Shown: one piece after another, positions 43,441-53,603 of the stretch
Numbering within the stretch: position 1 is the first letter of the stretch
Layout of the letters: the number at the start of each line of letters is the position of its first letter
Assembly: GCF_003415655.1 (NCBI RefSeq)
Contig: NZ_QRHC01000006.1
Span: forward strand, 305,154-369,153
Length of the DNA: 64,000 nucleotides
Direction: 5' to 3'
DNA from: Vibrio maerlii
GTDB taxonomy: Bacteria > Pseudomonadota > Gammaproteobacteria > Enterobacterales > Vibrionaceae
Translations under genes and position numbers: made by a program
Notes under the pieces: generated by a model
The model's input: only the letters and a program-made list of their open reading frames with translations
What the model was told of the DNA's origin: nothing
The model's database searches: none

Positions 43441-44811
43441 TTACTTGGAAGCTAGTTGGAGTTGAGCTTCACTCGGCAACTTGTGTAGCCAGCGCAGGCG
43501 TAAGCCTAATAGAACTGCAGCTGAAGATAGACCAACAATGAATCCAATCCAGAATCCGTATGCGCCCATCGGTTCAACGATCCAGTCGGTTAAACCCAGA
43601 ATATAGCCTGTCGGTAATCCCAATATCCAGTATGCGATAAAGGTTCTGTTGAAGATCGAACGCATGTCTTTGTATCCGCGTAGTGCGCCGGCAGCAACAA
43701 CTTGAATGGAATCAGTGCATTGATAAACCGCGGCGAACAACAAGAGTTGGGTCGCAATCGCGATGACTACTTGCTCGTCTGTATAGAGTAGAGCAATTTG
43801 TTCACGAAGAAGGACGGTTAAAATTGCAGTGACCACTGCTGTTGCAAGGCCCGTCGCTAAGCCGACCCTTGAAGCGATCATTGCACCTTCGGTATCTTTT
43901 TCACCGAGTTTATGGCCAACACGGATACTAACCGCCGCACCAATACTCATTGGCAGCATGAACACCAGTGATGAGAAGTTGATGGCAACTTGGTGTGCCG
44001 CGACAATCGTTGAACCCAATGGTGCTACTAGCAGAGCCACGACAGCAAATAGCGTCACTTCAAAAAACATTGCTGCAGCAACAGGGAATCCAAGTTTTAC
44101 AAGACGAACTTGCGCACTTAGTTTAGGTGGGTGAAATTGACCAAAGACGTTGATCGCTTTCACTCTTTGTGCTGTTGTGACATACAGCAGCATCATTAAG
44201 AACATGACCCAATAAACGATAGCCGTTGCAACACCACAACCCACACCGCCTAATGCGGGAGCACCGAGCTTACCGTATACAAACATCCAGTTCAGAGGGA
44301 TGTTAATGAGAAGACCAAGAAAGCCAATCACCATAGCAGGTTTGGTTAAAGACATACCGTCAGTGAAGCTTCTCAACGCTTGGAATAACAAGAATGCTGG
44401 GATAGCGAACATTACCGCATGCATGTAGCCAACCGTCTTTGTTGCTAATGGTTTCTCAACTTCCATTAGTGTCAGGATGGCATCTGTCTGCATTAATACC
44501 GCTGCAATGGGCAGGGACACAAAGAGTGCCAAAGCAATGCCTTGTTGGATCTCGTAAGGGATTTTCTGTTTGTTACCCGAACCGTTGTGCTGTGCAACCA
44601 CAGGAACTAACGCCATCAACAAACCGACACCAAATAGAATGGAAGGTAGCCAAATACTTGCGGCAATAGCTACTGCAGCCATATCGGTGGCGCTTACACC
44701 ACCGGCCATAACCGTATCGACAAAGCCCATACCAGTTTGAGCAACGGATGCGATGAGAACGGGGGTAGCAAGTCTTACAAGACTTGATGCTTCAGCTTGA
44801 TAACGATGCAC
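43441..44811 (-). CDS. norM: MATE multidrug efflux transporter NorM
   Basis: This 456-residue, twelve-helix membrane protein opens with HRYQAEASSLVRLATPVLIA and GFVDTVMAGGVSATDMAAVA, the NorM signature. NorM exports cationic drugs such as fluoroquinolones and dyes using Na+ or H+ gradients. The length and the neighbouring divergent ribE (128 bp away) are the same arrangement known in V. cholerae. It is distinct from the DinF-like MATE at 4.3 kb. Confidence 0.94.
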   Translation of the reverse strand: MHRYQAEASSLVRLATPVLIASVAQTGMGFVDTVMAGGVSATDMAAVAIAASIWLPSILFGVGLLMALVPVVAQHNGSGNKQKIPYEIQQGIALALFVSLPIAAVLMQTDAILTLMEVEKPLATKTVGYMHAVMFAIPAFLLFQALRSFTDGMSLTKPAMVIGFLGLLINIPLNWMFVYGKLGAPALGGVGCGVATAIVYWVMFLMMLLYVTTAQRVKAINVFGQFHPPKLSAQVRLVKLGFPVAAAMFFEVTLFAVVALLVAPLGSTIVAAHQVAINFSSLVFMLPMSIGAAVSIRVGHKLGEKDTEGAMIASRVGLATGLATAVVTAILTVLLREQIALLYTDEQVVIAIATQLLLFAAVYQCTDSIQVVAAGALRGYKDMRSIFNRTFIAYWILGLPTGYILGLTDWIVEPMGAYGFWIGFIVGLSSAAVLLGLRLRWLHKLPSEAQLQLASK

Positions 44812-44939
44812 GAATTATTTCCACGATAAATAGGTTTGATGTGCAGCAGAATTGTTTAGAAAGGGAGGCTGCAAAGATTGGATGCAATGATAATTAAATG
44901 TCACAATGAGAGCTATGTTTATTTGAGAAATATCTAAAT

Positions 44940-45566
44940 ATGTTTACTGGAATAGTTCAAGGAATGGCGAAGGTCGCCAATATAGAGAATGTTGCGTCGG
45001 GCGAGAAGCACGAACGTTTTCAAACTCATGTGCTGCAGTTCAATGATGAATGGTTGGCTGGGCTGGAAATTGGTGCCTCTGTGGCGCACAACGGATGTTG
45101 TTTGACGATAACTAAAATAGAAGGCAATAAGGTTTGGTTCGATTTAATGCAAGAGACATTAAATGTCACCAATCTAGGTGCCCTTAAAGAAGGCGATTTC
45201 GTCAACATTGAGCGCGCTGCTCGGTTCGGTGATGAAATCGGAGGTCACTCGATGAGTGGACATATTTCAGCGATGGCGGCAATCACTGACATCATCAAGA
45301 CAGAGCATAATCGTACTATTTGGTTTGAGCTCCCAGAGGAACTAGCAAAATACATTATTGCCAAGGGTTATGTTGGGATTGATGGCTGTTCATTGACCAT
45401 TGGTGATGTTGCAGGCAATCGCTTTAACGTTCACCTGATACCTGAAACGTTGCAACGAACATTGTTTGGTGAGCGGAAATTGGGTGATCAAGTAAATATC
45501 GAAGTAGATCCTCAAACACAAGCGATTGTGGACACGGTTGAAAGGTATATGGCTCAAGCTCACTAG
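44940..45566 (+). CDS. ribE: Riboflavin synthase, alpha subunit
   Basis: This 208-residue protein has two homologous lumazine-binding barrels. Barrel 1 begins [12 protein letters not shown] and barrel 2 begins near residue 98 after [17 protein letters not shown]. It catalyses dismutation of two 6,7-dimethyl-8-ribityllumazine molecules to riboflavin. Conserved pieces include NGCCLTI and GIDGCSLTI in equivalent positions. No FMN riboswitch is seen in the short upstream region. It is divergent from norM. Confidence 0.95.
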   Translation: MFTGIVQGMAKVANIENVASGEKHERFQTHVLQFNDEWLAGLEIGASVAHNGCCLTITKIEGNKVWFDLMQETLNVTNLGALKEGDFVNIERAARFGDEIGGHSMSGHISAMAAITDIIKTEHNRTIWFELPEELAKYIIAKGYVGIDGCSLTIGDVAGNRFNVHLIPETLQRTLFGERKLGDQVNIEVDPQTQAIVDTVERYMAQAH

Positions 45567-45664
45567 TTTAGTAGTAACTTGAGCATAGTTTTCGGTTGTT
45601 TAAGACATGGCGATTGTTGAAGAGCGTTGATTGAGATCTTCTTTGCCTTAGAAGGCCTTCTCAA

Positions 45665-45868
45665 TTAGAAGATTTGCTCGTCATCGGCATCAATGGTGAG
45701 CTTGATGTCATCTTCGATATGGTCAACCTGCATATTGAGATGTATTGCATGGCAACAAGCAGGGCAGTCATCATAAAATTCTTGGCTGCCGTTCGATGCA
45801 TCTAGAGTGAGCGTAATATGATGCCCGCAATGAGGGCACTCTACTTGCTTCTCAGTATAATTATTCAT
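45665..45868 (-). CDS. CPXCG-motif cysteine-rich protein
   Basis: This 67-residue protein has two CxxC knuckles, VECPHCGHHI and CPACCHAIHL, forming a likely zinc ribbon, and an acidic C-terminus. It belongs to the small CPXCG family seen in many gammaproteobacteria; its role is unknown. AAGGAATGTT precedes the ATG. Confidence 0.87.
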   Translation of the reverse strand: MNNYTEKQVECPHCGHHITLTLDASNGSQEFYDDCPACCHAIHLNMQVDHIEDDIKLTIDADDEQIF

Positions 45869-45921
45869 ACAACATTCCTTCTTTGTTACTGAGTGAACTC
45901 GAGTCGTTCCTCGTTGATTTT

Positions 45922-46785
45922 TTAGCTCAACATCTCCTCGATAATGGATTGAGCTTCGTCGAGGTAATGCCCGCCAAACAAATTGCAGTGATTTAAAATA
46001 TGATAAAGATTATAGATGGTTCTGCGATGCTCATAGCCAGAAGACAAAGGTAAGACGCTAGCATAACCTGCGTAAAACTGATTGTTGAAACCGCCAAAAA
46101 GCTCTGTCATAGCAATATCACATTCTCTATCCCCCCAGTAGCAAGAAGGGTCGAAGCATAAGGGGCCGAACGCAGAGTTGGCGACATTGCCGCTCCAAAG
46201 GTCACCATGAAGGAGAGAAGGCGTTGGGTGATGATGAGCTAGCTCGTCACTAACCGCTTGGATGATAGCTTCGCTGTTGCCGAGTTCGATGCCTTTTTCA
46301 GACAGTAATTGAAGTTGCCAGCCAATTCGCTGTTCGGAGAAGAATCTATGCCATTTCTTTTCCCAACGGTTGGGTTGGAGTGTTGCTCCAACGTAGTTGT
46401 CAGAGTCAAATCCATACTCTTTTTGTTCTCCCCACTGATGCAAGCGAGCGAGTTGTTGACCAAAGTTAAAGCTCGCTTCGTCGGTGTTGAGAGCTTTAGT
46501 CGGGAAATAGTTGAGGACAAGAAAAGCCGCATCCTTGCAGTTACCAAGATGCACAACTTCAGGAACGAAAACGGTGTCGGAGTGGCGCAACTCTTTTAAA
46601 CTATCGACTTCAGACTCAAAAAGCGAAAGTTCATCTTTTTGGTTTATCTTAACGAAATAGCGTTGTTCGCCATCGCTGATCATATAGCACTGATTGATAT
46701 CTCCACCGGGGAGTTTCACCTTTTCTCTAATCGTAAATTCAAACATCAACGTATCTGAAAGCTGTTGAGAGATGGCTTGCCACAT
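45922..46785 (-). CDS. Fructosamine kinase family protein
   Basis: This 287-residue protein has the fructosamine-kinase/aminoglycoside-phosphotransferase fold: KLPGGDINQCYMISDGEQRY near the start, catalytic loop LLHGDLWSGNVA, metal-site CFDPSCYWGDRECDIAMTEL, and a C-terminal helical lobe. Family members phosphorylate glycated proteins or small sugars; YniA in E. coli is the closest type. ATG 46785 is chosen because GAGGTCATT lies just ahead; the next in-frame upstream ATG is seven codons away and has no ribosome binding site. A perfect 13-bp inverted repeat sits directly upstream. Confidence 0.87.
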   Translation of the reverse strand: MWQAISQQLSDTLMFEFTIREKVKLPGGDINQCYMISDGEQRYFVKINQKDELSLFESEVDSLKELRHSDTVFVPEVVHLGNCKDAAFLVLNYFPTKALNTDEASFNFGQQLARLHQWGEQKEYGFDSDNYVGATLQPNRWEKKWHRFFSEQRIGWQLQLLSEKGIELGNSEAIIQAVSDELAHHHPTPSLLHGDLWSGNVANSAFGPLCFDPSCYWGDRECDIAMTELFGGFNNQFYAGYASVLPLSSGYEHRRTIYNLYHILNHCNLFGGHYLDEAQSIIEEMLS

Positions 46786-46800
46786 AATGACCTCGGTAGT

Positions 46801-46851
46801 TATCAACCTAGTTAAATTCAGTTTAGATCAGAAATAGAAACTAGGTTGATA
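46801..46851. repeat. 13-bp perfect inverted repeat upstream of the fructosamine kinase gene
   Basis: TATCAACCTAGTT at 46801-46813 and AACTAGGTTGATA at 46839-46851 are exact complements separated by 25 nt. Together they would form a leader hairpin or operator 15 bp before the start codon. The rest of the gap to 47105 is AT-rich and shows no gene. Confidence 0.6.
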
Positions 46852-47105
46852 GGCTTCGCACAAAAATTAATTTTTTACTCCTTAATTCATAAAGTTGCGT
46901 TGATAAAGGAATCGGTTTGTTCAACGAATTTTGTGAGCCTTATACAAAATAGTGACAATGGTGGATGTATTGAAAATATTGTATTGATAGAAATGGAATT
47001 AAACAGGTGATTAGACTTGAATAATCCTTTGAATAAAGGAATCATACGGTCAAATTGGATTAGTCGTTGTAGACAGGTTCTGCAAGTATATTAGATGAGG
47101 TCATA

Positions 47106-47447
47106 GTGGTAGTTGAAAGCGAAGGCTACTTAGCATTAATAGAACATTTAGCGTTTAACTTAGAGGTTTTTACCCAGCAATCGGGTAACGCGATGAACGA
47201 TACGATCGAGGACACAGTAACGGATCTGGTGGCTTCAAATATTATGACTATATGTGCGCAAAACCCTAACCTAGACCAAGAAACTCGCTTCAAGGTTTTG
47301 CAAGAAGCAGATTCCGTAGTTGAAGACCTCAGCGAAGTATTAGCTGGTGTTTGGAGTAATAAGGTGACAACCGGTCAGATGGCATTTTTGGAAGAATATA
47401 TCGCGCTAATGAAAAATTTATTTGATAGCGCTGTTCAAACTTCATAA
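47106..47447 (+). CDS. DUF3802-family protein
   Basis: This 113-residue, mostly helical acidic protein (EGYLALIEHLAFNLEVFTQQ, NDTIEDTVTDLVASNIMTIC) is of the DUF3802 family found mainly in Vibrionaceae and relatives. No function is known. The start is GTG 47106 with GAGGTCATA directly upstream, which fixes it well. A strong terminator follows. Confidence 0.85.
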   Translation: MVVESEGYLALIEHLAFNLEVFTQQSGNAMNDTIEDTVTDLVASNIMTICAQNPNLDQETRFKVLQEADSVVEDLSEVLAGVWSNKVTTGQMAFLEEYIALMKNLFDSAVQTS

Positions 47448-47507
47448 GAGCCGGTCGGTATACTGACCTGTTGTATAAGAGCGTTGCAAGACAAGATGCA
47501 GGATTTG

Positions 47508-47532
47508 AAAAGAGCCATTTGGCTCTTTTTTA
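47508..47532. terminator. Bidirectional terminator
   Basis: A perfect 10-bp stem AAAAGAGCCA / TGGCTCTTTT with loop TT is followed by TTA, lying between the convergent DUF3802 and NlpC/P60 genes. Confidence 0.88.
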
Positions 47533-48018
47533 GTTTGTGACTCGCCTAAACTGCCAAAAAGCATCCGCCCAATATGGGTTATCTAATCTTGATACCACGA
47601 CACCCTTGGACGTTGATGCATGCATAAAGGCGTTATTGCCTAGGTATACACCGACGTGACGAACTTTCACTCCCGTTTTAAAGAAAACGAGGTCGCCACT
47701 CGAAGCTGTGCGGTAAGAAACCTCTTGTCCTAGTTGGCTTTGTAGCTTAGTCGTTCTTGGTAGATTAATTGCTAGGGCTTGTTGGTATGCCACTTGAACA
47801 AATGCCGAACAGTCTATCCCGCTTTTGGATTGTCCTCCTAATCGATAGGGAGTCCCCCTCCAGTCTTGGTAGATAGGTTCAAAAACTGATGAACGGTAAT
47901 CGTGACGAAAGTGATTGCTGGTTGGCTTAGTGCGTTCCAGTGGGAGGTCAGAACTGCATCCCAATAACCCCAAAGTGAGCAGCGAGGTGAAAACGATGTA
48001 TTTTAAATTAAGCTGCAC
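47530..48018 (-). CDS. NlpC/P60-family lipoprotein peptidase
   Basis: This 162-residue lipoprotein has lipobox LLGC and an NlpC/P60 catalytic domain: nucleophile cysteine in GIDCSAFVQVAY, histidine in VRHVGVYLG, and a third polar residue in FMHASTSKG. It resembles Spr/MepS and NlpC, which cleave peptidoglycan peptide bonds in the periplasm. The exact bond cut is not known. Confidence 0.9.
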   Translation of the reverse strand: MQLNLKYIVFTSLLTLGLLGCSSDLPLERTKPTSNHFRHDYRSSVFEPIYQDWRGTPYRLGGQSKSGIDCSAFVQVAYQQALAINLPRTTKLQSQLGQEVSYRTASSGDLVFFKTGVKVRHVGVYLGNNAFMHASTSKGVVVSRLDNPYWADAFWQFRRVTN

Positions 48019-48133
48019 GTTCTATAACTCCTTGATTGACATATTATTGTCATCTATGTGTCTTAAAGTCCCTGCCATAAACTCAAAACCTGGCATCGTG
48101 TAGATGATGCGTCAGTTCATAGTGCGGTAGACA

Positions 48134-50188
48134 ATGACGTTAGCTAGAAAACCGAGTGCTCAATCTCAGGCACGTTTCTCATTATCATTAATACAGACGA
48201 TCAGTGCAATTTTTGTGTTAATCGTTCTGATCATTAGTTTCCTTTCTTACTCTTATTTAAAAGGTATAACTCGAGTTGGAGAGAAATTCACCCAACTCTC
48301 TGAGCAAGCTCTTCCTTTAGCAATGAACAATGCAGAATTGACACAAAACGTGTTAGAACAAGTGAAAATTCTGAGCTATATCTCTCAAGTAAAATCGCCC
48401 GAACAATTGAATGATTATAACGATCAGCTTTCACGAGTTATGGCAGATGCCACAGAAGGACTTGCAGAGCTTCAAGAGTTCTCTAAAGGTTTTTCTGGAA
48501 TCTTGAGCGCAGAACATGAAACGCTTTTAATTGAACAAATCGAATCTCTCAATGCAATAAGTATAGAGATGTTGAGCCGACAAGAGCAGTTACTCACTCA
48601 GCAATCCTTGATTGATGATCAAATGGGTGGTTTTCGCTATGGCTTAACCTCTATACCCTCAGAGATGAATAGAATCGCGTCATTTCTTGCCATTAATAAC
48701 CTAGAATCTCAAGATGCGGCGAATCGTTTTGTTACAGCAGCAACAAAGCTTGAAAGTACTTTTCTGCTGCTAATCGCTCACGAAGAGATTGAGCCTGCGC
48801 TTGTAGATTATCGTGAGATGCGTAGTCGCTTATTATCGGCCATTAATCTTGGTTTTAACGATTTCAAGAGCTGGCATCCAGATATCATTGAGTTTGCCAG
48901 CCTAACGGCCCCTTATGACATGGTGAAAGAAGGCTTTGCAGAGAATGGGATCGTGGAAAATGTGCTTGTTCGACTTGAGATGCGATTAGCTCAAAGAGGA
49001 GCCATTGAACAGAGTGCATTGCTAGCGGGCGGTGTTATTGAACAACTTAACCAACTATCAGAGACAGCTAGTCAGTTGATCGACCAAAATGAGGTCGTAG
49101 TGAAAAGTACGATTTCAGGCATTGAGAAACTGTTAATGGTGACTACCGCGATAGCGCTACTGCTCGTCATCAGTTCGTGGATTGGCCTACGTACTTGGGT
49201 TAATAGAGGCTTGAGCAACGTTATGGGCCATTTGCGTAAGCTAGTCGCACATGATTTTTCCGCTCAGGTTTCACCACAAGGTCCACATGAGATGAAGGAG
49301 ATCGCTCGAAAGCTTAACCAAGTCATTGAGTCAACGAGTGAATCAGTAAACTCGGTAACACGAAATTGTGAAGCTCTCTATCAAACTGCTGAAATCAATC
49401 ATGGGGCTGCAGAAGAGTCGAATGCAAGCCTGACGCTACAGAATGAATCTTTAGCGAGCATGGTAACAACAGTGACTCAACTTGAGGCCTCGATACGTGA
49501 GATTGCGATGGTGACCAGTGAGTCTCACCAAGAGGCGGTTCTTGCATCTTCACACTCCGAGTCTGGTGTTGGTGTGGTTGAGGTAAATCGCTCACGCTTA
49601 GAGAAACTAGAAGTTACGCTCAACATTAACGAACAATCAATGGTGGAGCTCGATAATCGTGTGAAGCAGATTCGTGAGATGGTGGACATGATCTCTGGTA
49701 TTGCTGAAAATACCAACCTGTTAGCGTTAAACGCAGCAATTGAAGCGGCCAGAGCTGGTGAACAAGGGCGAGGCTTTGCTGTCGTCGCCGATGAAGTGAG
49801 AAAGCTTGCGAGTGATACGTCAGACCAAACGACGAAGATTCGTGAACGCATGAATGAACTGGTTTCTGCAGCTGAGAATTCACGTCGTGCAGTTGCAGAC
49901 TCACGTGAAGAGATGAGCCAAGCACTATTATCCAGTGACGAAGTGAAAGTTAGCTTTGAACAAATCGCGACGTCAGTTGATCATATTAGAGCACGTGTAG
50001 AGCAAATAACCGTTGCTACCGAAGAGCAAGAACGCGCGACTGCTGATGTGAGTCAGTCGATCACGCAAGTTTCAGATCAGGGCGTACAAACAAAGCTTCA
50101 ACTTGAGTCGATGGTCGAGAACTCGGAGCAAGTTGCTGAGATTGCTGGTCATCAACAAGCGATGCTTCATAAGTACAAGTTAGACTGA
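48134..50188 (+). CDS. Methyl-accepting chemotaxis protein
   Basis: This 684-residue receptor has transmembrane helix 1 at about residues 15-40 ([20 protein letters not shown]), a periplasmic helical sensor domain of about 290 residues, and transmembrane helix 2 near 333-352 ([18 protein letters not shown]). A HAMP-like linker and a cytoplasmic signalling domain follow, with the hairpin tip [20 protein letters not shown]. It lacks a terminal CheR-binding pentapeptide. The ligand is not known. It is monocistronic. Confidence 0.93.
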   Translation: MTLARKPSAQSQARFSLSLIQTISAIFVLIVLIISFLSYSYLKGITRVGEKFTQLSEQALPLAMNNAELTQNVLEQVKILSYISQVKSPEQLNDYNDQLSRVMADATEGLAELQEFSKGFSGILSAEHETLLIEQIESLNAISIEMLSRQEQLLTQQSLIDDQMGGFRYGLTSIPSEMNRIASFLAINNLESQDAANRFVTAATKLESTFLLLIAHEEIEPALVDYREMRSRLLSAINLGFNDFKSWHPDIIEFASLTAPYDMVKEGFAENGIVENVLVRLEMRLAQRGAIEQSALLAGGVIEQLNQLSETASQLIDQNEVVVKSTISGIEKLLMVTTAIALLLVISSWIGLRTWVNRGLSNVMGHLRKLVAHDFSAQVSPQGPHEMKEIARKLNQVIESTSESVNSVTRNCEALYQTAEINHGAAEESNASLTLQNESLASMVTTVTQLEASIREIAMVTSESHQEAVLASSHSESGVGVVEVNRSRLEKLEVTLNINEQSMVELDNRVKQIREMVDMISGIAENTNLLALNAAIEAARAGEQGRGFAVVADEVRKLASDTSDQTTKIRERMNELVSAAENSRRAVADSREEMSQALLSSDEVKVSFEQIATSVDHIRARVEQITVATEEQERATADVSQSITQVSDQGVQTKLQLESMVENSEQVAEIAGHQQAMLHKYKLD

Positions 50189-50208
50189 TTCCGCAGAGCA
50201 TCAATTAT

Positions 50209-50226
50209 TAAGGTCAAAAGACCTTA
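50209..50226. terminator. Short inverted repeat between convergent genes
   Basis: TAAGGTC / GACCTTA with loop AAAA lies between the MCP and sterol-desaturase stops; there is no strong T-run, so the terminator role is tentative. Confidence 0.5.
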
Positions 50227-50231
50227 GTGTC

Positions 50232-51017
50232 TCAATAACGAAAGGGCTGGGTAATCATTTTATCCAGCCTTTGTTCTTTAGAATCTTCAATATCTTTCAC
50301 CCCAATCACAACTTTGTCATGCCCAAGCTGTGGTTGAGCAATGTAAGTACCAAATAGTCGATCCCAAACAGACAAGCAAAACCCGAAGTTAGAGTGAGTT
50401 TCTTTGACAATTTTCGAGTGATGTACGCGATGCATGTCGGGAGTGACAAGCCACTGTCTTAGCCAGTTGTCGAACTTGAGAGGAAGCTTAGCATTGCTGT
50501 GATTAAACATTGCACAGCCGTTTAATGCGACCTCGAATATAACGACAGCGATTGGTGGTATGCCTAACATCATGACAATCACGATTTTAATCAGCATAGA
50601 AAGTATGATTTCTATTGGATGGAAGCGTGCTCCAGTGGTGACATCGATATCTAAATCAGCATGATGCATTCGGTGCAATTTCCAAAGAGCAGGAATACGA
50701 TGAAATACCAGATGCTGAGCGTAGATGGCAAGGTCGAGTATGACTAACGACACTAAGATAGTGAAGATATTCGGTAGTTCCAAGAAGTGAAATAAGCCGA
50801 ATTGAGTACCTTTTGCAATAATGGCTGCTTCTACGGCGAGAATAGGAAACAAAATGGTCAGTAGCAGACTGTTTAGAGCGGTGAGAGAAACGTTGTTCAT
50901 CCATCGCCAAGTCTTAGATTGCGTCAGTGTCTTACGCGGAGCAACCCATTCCCACGCTGCGCACATGAAGAATATACTAAGGAAAAAAGCTAACCTTAGT
51001 TGCTCAATTGATTCCAT
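50232..51017 (-). CDS. Sterol desaturase/fatty acid hydroxylase-family membrane protein
   Basis: This 261-residue protein has several membrane helices and the histidine boxes of the family: HLVFHRIPALWKLHRMHH, FHPIEIILS, and HRVHHSKIVKETHSNFGF, which bind a di-iron centre. Such enzymes hydroxylate or desaturate lipids. The bacterial substrate is unknown. ATG 51017 is used because GGAGGAATCAG lies just before it; the upstream ATG is ten codons earlier and unsupported. Confidence 0.88.
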   Translation of the reverse strand: MESIEQLRLAFFLSIFFMCAAWEWVAPRKTLTQSKTWRWMNNVSLTALNSLLLTILFPILAVEAAIIAKGTQFGLFHFLELPNIFTILVSLVILDLAIYAQHLVFHRIPALWKLHRMHHADLDIDVTTGARFHPIEIILSMLIKIVIVMMLGIPPIAVVIFEVALNGCAMFNHSNAKLPLKFDNWLRQWLVTPDMHRVHHSKIVKETHSNFGFCLSVWDRLFGTYIAQPQLGHDKVVIGVKDIEDSKEQRLDKMITQPFRY

Positions 51018-51130
51018 GGCTGATTCCTCCAACAACTTAGTGCTCATCGAGTGGTTTCATTCCACAAGCTCAATGAGTACAATTCGCCACCTTGCATTTA
51101 GTACTCACATTGTAACCTGCGAAACCTAAT

Positions 51131-51874
51131 ATGAGAATTCACGCTTTTCACCGTTTACATCAACATCGCCTGTCACTTTCAACCAAACCGTTTAATGCGC
51201 GAGGTTGTAAGGTTCAGCGCTGCCCACATTGCCAAATCAAACAAGATGCGTGCATGTGTCAATATCAGCCAGATGTAGAAACAGCGGTATCTGCAATGTT
51301 GATTGTCTCTGATAACGAAGTTTTAAAGCCGAGTAACACTGGTCGATTGATTGCCGATGTTGTTAAGGGTACATACGTGTATCAATGGAACAGGACCGAA
51401 CCTTCGGCGGAAATGTTGCAGGTATTGAATGACCCGAGATATCAGCCGGTGATTGTTTTCCCTGAAGATTATGTCGACGAGAAATCGAGAATGGTGCAGC
51501 AGTTAGAAATGAGGAACGGCGATAAGCAATTTTTGTTTATTTTTATTGACGGAAGCTGGCGTGAAGCAAGGAAGATATTCCGACGCTCTGAGTATTTGCA
51601 ATCATTGCCAGTACTATCGATTGAGCCAGATAAAGTGTCTGAGTATCTGATGAGAAAATCCGATAACGAACAACATTTATCCACAGCAGAGGTAGCAAGC
51701 TTGGTTTTAGCGCAAGCGGGTGAAGTCAAAGCCGGTGAGACGCTTCAATTATGGTTTGAAGCGTTTAGAGAAAGCTATATGTTGAGCAAGACTCGTTATA
51801 AATCGGACCTCTCGTTGCCATGTAAGCATCGATACATCGAATTTATCGATAGCGAGATACCTGTCGAAAGATAA
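51131..51874 (+). CDS. DTW-domain tRNA-uridine aminocarboxypropyltransferase
   Basis: This 247-residue protein is of the DTW/TapT (YfiP) family. A zinc-binding cysteine set is in RCPHCQIKQDACMCQ, and the DTW core is present as FIFIDGSWREARK with DGSW in place of DTW. TapT transfers the aminocarboxypropyl group of SAM to U47 of tRNA, making acp3U. The ATG is preceded by GCGAAACCTAAT with no strong ribosome binding site. Confidence 0.85.
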   Translation: MRIHAFHRLHQHRLSLSTKPFNARGCKVQRCPHCQIKQDACMCQYQPDVETAVSAMLIVSDNEVLKPSNTGRLIADVVKGTYVYQWNRTEPSAEMLQVLNDPRYQPVIVFPEDYVDEKSRMVQQLEMRNGDKQFLFIFIDGSWREARKIFRRSEYLQSLPVLSIEPDKVSEYLMRKSDNEQHLSTAEVASLVLAQAGEVKAGETLQLWFEAFRESYMLSKTRYKSDLSLPCKHRYIEFIDSEIPVER

Positions 51875-52012
51875 ACAGAATTTGCCGACAACTTGTGCGA
51901 TCGCATGCGTTAGGGAAATAAAGGTGTTACAGGTCACGGTATGTAGTGGTTCGGATGTGGATAATAGCTCAAGTTTGTAAAATTTATCCCCAGATTAGGG
52001 ATTTCAGGAGAG

Positions 52013-52927
52013 ATGAGCATGTACTACGGCTTCGATGTCGGTGGCACTAAAATTGAGTTCGGTGCATTTAACGAAAAACTAGAACGCGTAGCGACAGAGC
52101 GCGTACCAACACCAGGTGACGACTACCAAAAGCTGGTGGATACGATCGCTGGGTTAGTCGCTAAATACGATTCAGAGCTAGACGCACAAGGTACTATTGG
52201 CCTAGGTCTACCAGGCATGGAAGATGCAGATGATGGTACCGTACTAACGGTAAACGTACCTGCTGCGAAAGGTAAGCCACTACGTGCTGATCTAGAAGCT
52301 AAGATTGGTCGTGAAGTTAAAATTGAGAACGATGCGAACTGTTTTGCACTTTCAGAAGCTTGGGACGAAGAGCTTAAAGATGAACCATCGGTTGCTGGCC
52401 TTATTCTAGGTACTGGTTTTGGTGGTGGTCTTATCTTTGACGGTAAAGTGTTCTCTGGTCGCAATCACGTTGCTGGTGAATTGGGTCATATGCGCCTACC
52501 TCTTGATGCGTGGTTACACCTAGGTGAAAACGCGCCGCTTCTGGGTTGTGGCTGTGGCAAGAAGGGGTGTTTAGATAGCTACCTATCAGGTCGTGGCTTC
52601 GAGCTTATTTATGAACACTACTTCGGCGAGAAGAAGAAAGCTATTGATATCATCAAAGCACACGCTGAGGGTGAAGAAAAAGCAGTTGAGCACGTAGAGC
52701 GCTTCATGGAGCTGCTAGCGATTTGTTTTGCGAATCTATTCACGGCGCTTGATCCACATGTGGTTGCTCTTGGTGGCGGTCTATCAAACTTCGAACTGAT
52801 TTATGAAGAAATGCCAAAGCGTATTCCTAAGTACCTATTGTCAGTTGCGAAATGTCCAAAGATCATCAAAGCGAAGCACGGTGATTCGGGCGGTGTTCGT
52901 GGTGCTGCATTCCTGAATATCAAATAA
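52013..52927 (+). CDS. nagK: N-acetylglucosamine kinase
   Basis: This 304-residue ROK-family kinase has the phosphate loop [16 protein letters not shown], catalytic region [13 protein letters not shown], and the zinc-binding motif [17 protein letters not shown], all as in NagK. It phosphorylates GlcNAc released from cell-wall turnover. CAGGAGAG lies before ATG 52013; an ATG two codons later is a possible alternative. A strong terminator follows. Confidence 0.92.
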   Translation: MSMYYGFDVGGTKIEFGAFNEKLERVATERVPTPGDDYQKLVDTIAGLVAKYDSELDAQGTIGLGLPGMEDADDGTVLTVNVPAAKGKPLRADLEAKIGREVKIENDANCFALSEAWDEELKDEPSVAGLILGTGFGGGLIFDGKVFSGRNHVAGELGHMRLPLDAWLHLGENAPLLGCGCGKKGCLDSYLSGRGFELIYEHYFGEKKKAIDIIKAHAEGEEKAVEHVERFMELLAICFANLFTALDPHVVALGGGLSNFELIYEEMPKRIPKYLLSVAKCPKIIKAKHGDSGGVRGAAFLNIK

Positions 52928-52956
52928 CATTTCAGGACGGGACAGGTAGATGAAAT

Positions 52957-52985
52957 AAAGCCTTGCATATGCAAGGCTTTATTTT
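52957..52985. terminator. Rho-independent terminator of nagK
   Basis: A perfect 11-bp stem AAAGCCTTGCA / TGCAAGGCTTT with loop TA is followed by ATTTTTA. It lies between convergent nagK and the OmpA-like gene, whose stop is about 7 bp beyond. Confidence 0.9.
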
Positions 52986-52991
52986 TATTGC

Positions 52992-53603
52992 CTATTTTTC
53001 AATGGTTGTGAATATAGTCCAACGTTTCTTCACTTCACCCTTATACCCAACCACCGTTGCGGTAACTCTTCGGTTTAAAGCATGGCTCACCTCGGAATCA
53101 TTCTCATCTGCTAGCTTGGTATCACCAAACCCAACGATCGCAACACGGTTTTCTTGTACACCAAAAGAGAGTAATTCATCTTGTACAGCAGTAGCGCGGC
53201 GTTCTGACAATGCAACGTTATATTCTGCAGAGCCTGTCTTACTTGCGTAACCTTGAATTTCTATCGATGTAGTAGGAAATTCGGCAAGAAAGTTTGCCAT
53301 CTCTTCAATCTGATTCGAGAACACTGGGTTTATCTCATCCGAGTCATTTGGGAACAAGATGCGAAGTTCTAATCTTGACTCTGTTGATAGGCGAGCACCA
53401 CAGCCATCGTTATTAATTTCCGCTTCTATTGGCGTACCAGGACAAAGGTCGCGCGCGTTGATGACACCATCAGAATCATCATCTTTCAGATCATCGACTT
53501 GTTCTCCAATGGGAGTAGGGATGTAGTCATATTCATCCTCTGCAAAGGAGATTGGAGATGAAAGTAGTGAGCCTAACATTACAATGGGAATTAGCTTGTT
53601 CAT
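52992..53603 (-). CDS. OmpA-family protein linked to adhesin locus
   Basis: This 203-residue secreted protein has a signal peptide (MNKLIPIVMLGSLLSSPISFA), a short acidic calcium-type repeat DDDSDGVINARDLCPGTP, and a C-terminal OmpA-like peptidoglycan-binding domain (IEIQGYASKTGSAEYNVALS, ERRATAVQDEL, GFGDTKLADE). It probably sits in the periplasm or outer membrane bound to peptidoglycan. Its ATG overlaps the stop of the TolC-like gene by one base (TAATG), so the two are co-translated. In the LapA-type loci I know of, an OmpA-domain protein often accompanies the exporter. Confidence 0.87.
   Translation of the reverse strand: MNKLIPIVMLGSLLSSPISFAEDEYDYIPTPIGEQVDDLKDDDSDGVINARDLCPGTPIEAEINNDGCGARLSTESRLELRILFPNDSDEINPVFSNQIEEMANFLAEFPTTSIEIQGYASKTGSAEYNVALSERRATAVQDELLSFGVQENRVAIVGFGDTKLADENDSEVSHALNRRVTATVVGYKGEVKKRWTIFTTIEK

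Noticed and set aside
44812..44939. FMN riboswitch before ribE
   Set aside because: The region is only 128 bp and shows none of the conserved RFN helix sequences.
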